Shown: positions 5,319 to 8,558 of the stretch, piece by piece
Layout: the number at the start of each line of letters is the position of its first letter
Position numbering within the stretch: the stretch's first letter is position 1
Assembly: GCA_013372965.1 (NCBI GenBank)
Contig: JABXIR010000250.1
Location: forward strand, 1-8,558
DNA: 8,558 nucleotides
Direction of reading: 5' to 3'
From: Gammaproteobacteria bacterium
GTDB taxonomy: Bacteria > Pseudomonadota > Gammaproteobacteria > Pseudomonadales > DSM-25080
The notes under the pieces: model-generated
Database searches by the model: none
What the model saw: only the letters and a program-made list of their open reading frames with translations
Told to the model about the DNA's origin: nothing
Position numbers and translations under genes: made by a program

Positions 5319-6317
5319 ATGACCAACACGCTAATGGAGCAAGAAGCTCGAGAAACCCCTTTGCGTATCGCAGAGCAGTTAAATCGTAATGCCGAAGTGG
5401 TTCAGCAGTTAGGCGCAAACTTGCGAGCGAAGCCGCCGGTCGGCGTTATGATTGTCGGGCGAGGTTCGTCGGATCATGCGGGTGTTTACGGTAAATATCT
5501 TATGGAAATCGAAGTGGGCGTGCCTGTGTATGCGGCTGCTCCGTCGATTGCTTCGATCTACGGTCAAAATCTTAAATTAGATAACTACCTCGTTATTGTG
5601 ATTTCCCAAAGTGGACGCAGCCCGGACATTCTCGCTCAGGCCGAAATGGCGAAGCGCTCGGGTGCTCGTGTTGTCGCGCTTGTTAACGATGAAGATGCGC
5701 CTATTAAAGAGATCGCGGATGTGTTTATCCCGTTGTGCGCTGGGCCAGAAAAATCGGTTGCGGCGACTAAGAGCTATTTGTGTACGCTGAGTGCTCTTGC
5801 GCACATCGCTGCCGAGTGGGCGGACTCTGACGATCTTCGCGGTGGTCTAAGCCAGTTACCCGCTGCGTTGTCGGCGACGCTTTGCGAGCCTGCTCAGTTA
5901 ACCGTTGAACAGTTCAGAGATCAGCGTAATCTCGTAGTGCTGGGTCGTGGACTTGGGTTTGCGGTATCCAAAGAAGTGGCACTCAAGCTGAAAGAAGTGT
6001 GCTCGATTCATGCTGAGTCGTTCTCATCTGCTGAATTCCTTCATGGCCCTGTCACTCTCGTAGAGCAAAAACTTACCATTTTAGCGCTTTCGGTCAACGA
6101 TGAGTCTGAAGACGCCCACCGTTCACAGATTGATGAAGTGACCTCTCGTGGTGCTAACGTGCTGACGTTAAACCAGACAAACGTCGCGATTCACAAACGT
6201 CTTGCACCCCTAACGTTACTGCAACGCTTTTATGTGGATATCGCGGGTGTAGCGGTCGGTCTTGGTTTTTCGCCAGACGAGCCTAAAGGCCTTAAGAAAG
6301 TTACAAAAACCGTATGA
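5319..6317 (+). CDS. nagB-II: SIS-domain glucosamine-6-phosphate deaminase NagB-II
   Basis: This 332-residue cytoplasmic enzyme is predicted to convert glucosamine-6-P to fructose-6-P and ammonia. It has two SIS domains like the isomerase half of GlmS but lacks the glutaminase half. The first SIS domain (about 40-165) carries GRGSSDHAG (47-55), ISQSGRSPD (95-103) for the sugar phosphate, and GPEKSVAATKSY (142-153). The second (about 200-332) carries LGRGLGFAVSKEVALKLKE (208-226) and IHAESFSSAEFLHGP (230-244). The C-terminus KGLKKVTKTV matches the LxKVTKTV tail of the GlmS/NagB-II/AgaS group. It is unrelated to the classical NagB fold and is the usual replacement in GlcNAc loci of Alteromonadales and Xanthomonadales. 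It is the first gene after operator 3 and overlaps nagA by ATGA, so the two are translationally coupled. An AgaS-like galactosamine role is possible but unlikely beside nagA. Confidence 0.92.
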   Translation: MTNTLMEQEARETPLRIAEQLNRNAEVVQQLGANLRAKPPVGVMIVGRGSSDHAGVYGKYLMEIEVGVPVYAAAPSIASIYGQNLKLDNYLVIVISQSGRSPDILAQAEMAKRSGARVVALVNDEDAPIKEIADVFIPLCAGPEKSVAATKSYLCTLSALAHIAAEWADSDDLRGGLSQLPAALSATLCEPAQLTVEQFRDQRNLVVLGRGLGFAVSKEVALKLKEVCSIHAESFSSAEFLHGPVTLVEQKLTILALSVNDESEDAHRSQIDEVTSRGANVLTLNQTNVAIHKRLAPLTLLQRFYVDIAGVAVGLGFSPDEPKGLKKVTKTV

Positions 6318-7444
6318 TCCAGCACTTCCACTTTAAATCGCTCTTTGATGGACGTACGTGGCACAACAACGTAACGGTCGAAGTCTCTAACGGCCTCATT
6401 GTCGATTTGTATGATTGCGTCGAAGAACACGCGTGTTCGAGCGGAAATGTCGTTCCAGGATTTATTGATACCCAAGTAAACGGTGGCGGTGGCGCGCTGT
6501 TTAACTTCGAAGCAAGCCGTGATGGATTGAAAACCATGATGGCGGCGCATGCGGCCTACGGCACCGTTGCAATGTTACCTACTCTGATTACGGATGACGC
6601 CGAAGTCATCGCAGCCGCCGCAGAAGCCATTGCTCAGGCTGTTGAGGCGAAGGAACCCGGAATTTTGGGTGTTCACTTTGAGGGGCCGCATTTATCGGTT
6701 CCCAAAAAAGGCACTCACGAAGAGAGTAAAATCCGTCCAATTAGCGACGCTGAGTGGGCGGTATACGAGCGCACAGACCTTGGTATTAAGATGGTCACCT
6801 TAGCACCAGAGTGTGTTGAACTTGCCGATATCGAAAGATTGGTTAGGGCAGAAGTGATCGTTTGCTTAGGGCATACCAATGCGACCTTCGAGCAAGCGAA
6901 TGCTGCTTTAGCTGCCGGTGCCAAAGGGTTTACGCATCTTTTTAACGCGATGAGCCCGTTTACTTCTCGTGAACCGGGTGTCGTGGGTTCAGCGCTTCTC
7001 GCAGATGACGCTTGGTGCGGGATCATCGTCGATCGTCATCACGTCAGCTCAGGTGCTTTAAAAGTTGCCTTGCGAAGTAAGCCGAAGGGTAAGTTAGTGT
7101 TAGTGACTGACTCTATGTCGTTAATCGGTACTGACGACAGTGAATTTGAATTCTTTGGACGCAAGGTCATCCGTAGCGGCGATCGATTGAACTCAACAAC
7201 AGGCGAGCTAGCAGGGTCGCACCTCGATATGTTGGCTGCTGTCAATAACGCATCAAACGATCTAGGTCTGAGCTTCGAGGAAGCGGTTGCGATGGCGTCG
7301 GAATATCCTGCGCAGTTTGTGGGCGCCGCAATGCTCGGAAGCTTGCGCGTTGGGGCGGCGGCGTCTTGGGTACAATTAAATGAAGACAACACGCAGGTGT
7401 TAGCGACGGTCATTGATGGCCAGACAATATACCAACAACAATAA
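6314..7444 (+). CDS. nagA: N-acetylglucosamine-6-phosphate deacetylase
   Basis: This 376-residue amidohydrolase is predicted to convert GlcNAc-6-P to glucosamine-6-P and acetate, feeding NagB-II. The length is normal for the family. PGFIDTQVNGGGG (48-60) has Q54/N56 in place of the HxH found in two-metal amidohydrolases, as in E. coli NagA. The single-metal site is expected from E123 (HFEGPHLSVPKKGTH), H187 (GHTNAT) and H208 (THLFNAMSP). D266 in LVTDSMS is the catalytic acid/base, and RHHV (241-244) contributes to substrate binding. The C-terminal beta-sandwich strand reads LGSLRVGAAASWVQLNED, where many homologues have KGxxAD; the Asp is missing, but this is not a catalytic position. The start ATG overlaps the nagB-II TGA. 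All key residues are present, so it should be active. Confidence 0.96.
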   Translation: MIQHFHFKSLFDGRTWHNNVTVEVSNGLIVDLYDCVEEHACSSGNVVPGFIDTQVNGGGGALFNFEASRDGLKTMMAAHAAYGTVAMLPTLITDDAEVIAAAAEAIAQAVEAKEPGILGVHFEGPHLSVPKKGTHEESKIRPISDAEWAVYERTDLGIKMVTLAPECVELADIERLVRAEVIVCLGHTNATFEQANAALAAGAKGFTHLFNAMSPFTSREPGVVGSALLADDAWCGIIVDRHHVSSGALKVALRSKPKGKLVLVTDSMSLIGTDDSEFEFFGRKVIRSGDRLNSTTGELAGSHLDMLAAVNNASNDLGLSFEEAVAMASEYPAQFVGAAMLGSLRVGAAASWVQLNEDNTQVLATVIDGQTIYQQQ

Positions 7445-7490
7445 CAAAAGCGGGATGTATTTAGGAAAGTCCACTCCTACTTTACTCATA

Positions 7491-7495
7491 GGGAG
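7491..7495 (+). promoter_or_regulatory. Ribosome binding site of nagP
   Basis: GGGAG lies 6 bases before ATG 7502. The 57-bp gap after nagA shows no terminator, promoter or NagR-type operator, which supports co-transcription with nagB-II and nagA. Confidence 0.7.
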
Positions 7496-7501
7496 AGTCG
7501 T

Positions 7502-8558
7502 ATGACTTCAGAGATTAACAACACGGCAAGTGCCAGTCAGGCGAGTAACCTCGGTCCAATCGCCATCATCGGTGCGCTGTTCTTTATTTTCGGTTTCATT
7601 ACCTGGGCCAATGGTGCGTTAGTGCCATATCTTCAGATGGTGTGTCAGCTTTCAGAGATCGAGGCGGTCATGGTGGCGTCGGCGTTCTACTTTGCATACA
7701 CAGCGATGGCATTGCCTTCGGCAATGGTGCTTGAGCGATTCGGCTATAAGGACGGCATGGCGATTGGTTTATTCACATTGGTCATCGGCTTCTTAATGTA
7801 CATTCCTGCGGCACAGTCTCAGGACTTTCTTCTGTTCCTGCTTGCTCAGTTTGTGATCGGTACGGGTCTTACGCTATTACAAACAGGAGCCAACCCTTAC
7901 GTTGTTAAGGTTGGTCCAGCGGAAAGCGCAGCCGTTCGTATCATGTTCATGGGCTTACTCAACAAAGGTGCTGGATTCATTGCGCCGCTAGCGTTCACGG
8001 CAATTGTGCTCAGTGGTTTCGAAGGTATTTCTGCGCAATCACTATCAGCGCTGGGAGATGCGGAAAAGGCGCAAACTATTGAGGCGCTGGCCGATGGTCT
8101 AGTGAATCCGTATATCGGCTTGGCGATCACCTTCTTGGTACTTGCTGCCTTACTCAAAATGTCGCCGCTTCCGGAGCTTTCCGCGGAAGACGACGAAGTC
8201 GATGTTGTAGGCGATGCATCGGGTTCGGAAGGTAAGACTTCCATTATGCAGTTCCCGGGTCTTATCCTTGGCGCAGTAACGATCTTTGTATACGTCGGTG
8301 CCGAAGTCATTGCAGGCGACACCATCGGACTATTCGCGTCTAATCTCGGTGTGGCGAATGCGACCTCATTAACCTCCTACACTATGGCGTTTATGCTCAT
8401 TGGTTACGCACTTGGTATTGCATTGATTCCTCGTGTAATCAACCAAGAAACTGCGCTTAAAGCCTCGGCGATTTCAGGTATTTTGTTCTCTTTTGCCGTT
8501 ATTTTAAGCAATCCTGAAAGTACGACCGTGTCGAGCGTGCTGTGGGGCTGGATGGGTG
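7502..8558 (+). CDS. nagP: Sugar MFS transporter, FucP/GluP type, probable GlcNAc permease NagP (3' end cut)
   Basis: The first 352 codons of an inner-membrane major facilitator are present; the last helices lie beyond the window. After a short polar N-terminus, helix 1 starts at LGPIAIIGALFFIFGFITWANGALVPYL. Helices 2-6 follow with hydrophobic segments such as FLLFLLAQFVIGTGLTLLQTGANPYVV. The LLQTGANPYV motif and the later NKGAGFIAPLAF segment are hallmarks of the FucP/GluP sugar:H+ symporter family. A charged central loop (SAEDDEVDVVG...) separates the two six-helix halves. After it, the PGLILGAVTIFVYVGAEVIAGDTI segment corresponds to helix 7, with the YVGAEV motif shared by this family. 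Position directly after nagA in an operon behind a NagR-type operator makes GlcNAc the likely substrate, bringing in free sugar that still needs a kinase. Glucose or another hexose cannot be excluded from sequence alone. Confidence 0.9.
   Translation, partial: MTSEINNTASASQASNLGPIAIIGALFFIFGFITWANGALVPYLQMVCQLSEIEAVMVASAFYFAYTAMALPSAMVLERFGYKDGMAIGLFTLVIGFLMYIPAAQSQDFLLFLLAQFVIGTGLTLLQTGANPYVVKVGPAESAAVRIMFMGLLNKGAGFIAPLAFTAIVLSGFEGISAQSLSALGDAEKAQTIEALADGLVNPYIGLAITFLVLAALLKMSPLPELSAEDDEVDVVGDASGSEGKTSIMQFPGLILGAVTIFVYVGAEVIAGDTIGLFASNLGVANATSLTSYTMAFMLIGYALGIALIPRVINQETALKASAISGILFSFAVILSNPESTTVSSVLWGWMG

Noticed and set aside
1..8558. Insertion sequences, CRISPR arrays, tRNA or rRNA genes
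   Set aside because: No terminal inverted repeats with a transposase, spaced direct repeats or RNA-gene signatures were seen; the window is densely filled by the listed genes.

Overview
The window is a chromosomal carbohydrate-utilization locus from a Gram-negative bacterium. It is most likely a marine gammaproteobacterium of the Alteromonadales/Cellvibrionales type. This placement rests on gene content and moderate GC content, not on a taxonomic marker. Every recognisable gene fits uptake and catabolism of N-acetylglucosamine (GlcNAc) or chitin oligosaccharides.

Layout. At the left edge, on the minus strand, is the N-terminal part of a LacI-family regulator (NagR-like), cut by the window start. 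A 331-bp divergent intergenic region follows. It holds two LacI-type operators, a plausible promoter and a structured leader. Next, on the plus strand, is a large TonB-dependent outer-membrane receptor closed by a strong intrinsic terminator. Then come a SapC-family protein and a JmjC/cupin-8 protein, overlapping by one base. A third, perfect operator begins on the stop codon of the cupin gene and overlaps the -35 box of a good promoter. That promoter drives nagB-II (SIS-type glucosamine-6-phosphate deaminase), nagA (GlcNAc-6-phosphate deacetylase, overlapping nagB-II by 4 bp) and nagP (FucP/GluP-type MFS transporter, cut by the right edge).

How it works together (inference from families). 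The receptor imports GlcNAc-containing sugars across the outer membrane and NagP takes GlcNAc across the inner membrane. A kinase not present in this window would make GlcNAc-6-P. NagA deacetylates it and NagB-II deaminates and isomerises it to fructose-6-P. The three operators share the core TGACAMCGTTGTCA, which resembles the NagR box known from Shewanella and relatives, so the LacI protein probably controls both transcription units.

The least understood part is the SapC/cupin pair. Such genes recur beside TonB-dependent receptors but have no firm biochemical role. Here the pair sits behind a strong terminator, and the cupin gene carries a second terminator-like hairpin with seven Ts about 100 nt into its coding sequence. 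This suggests tightly limited, possibly translation-coupled expression. The 120-nt receptor leader also contains inverted repeats that could form mutually exclusive structures.
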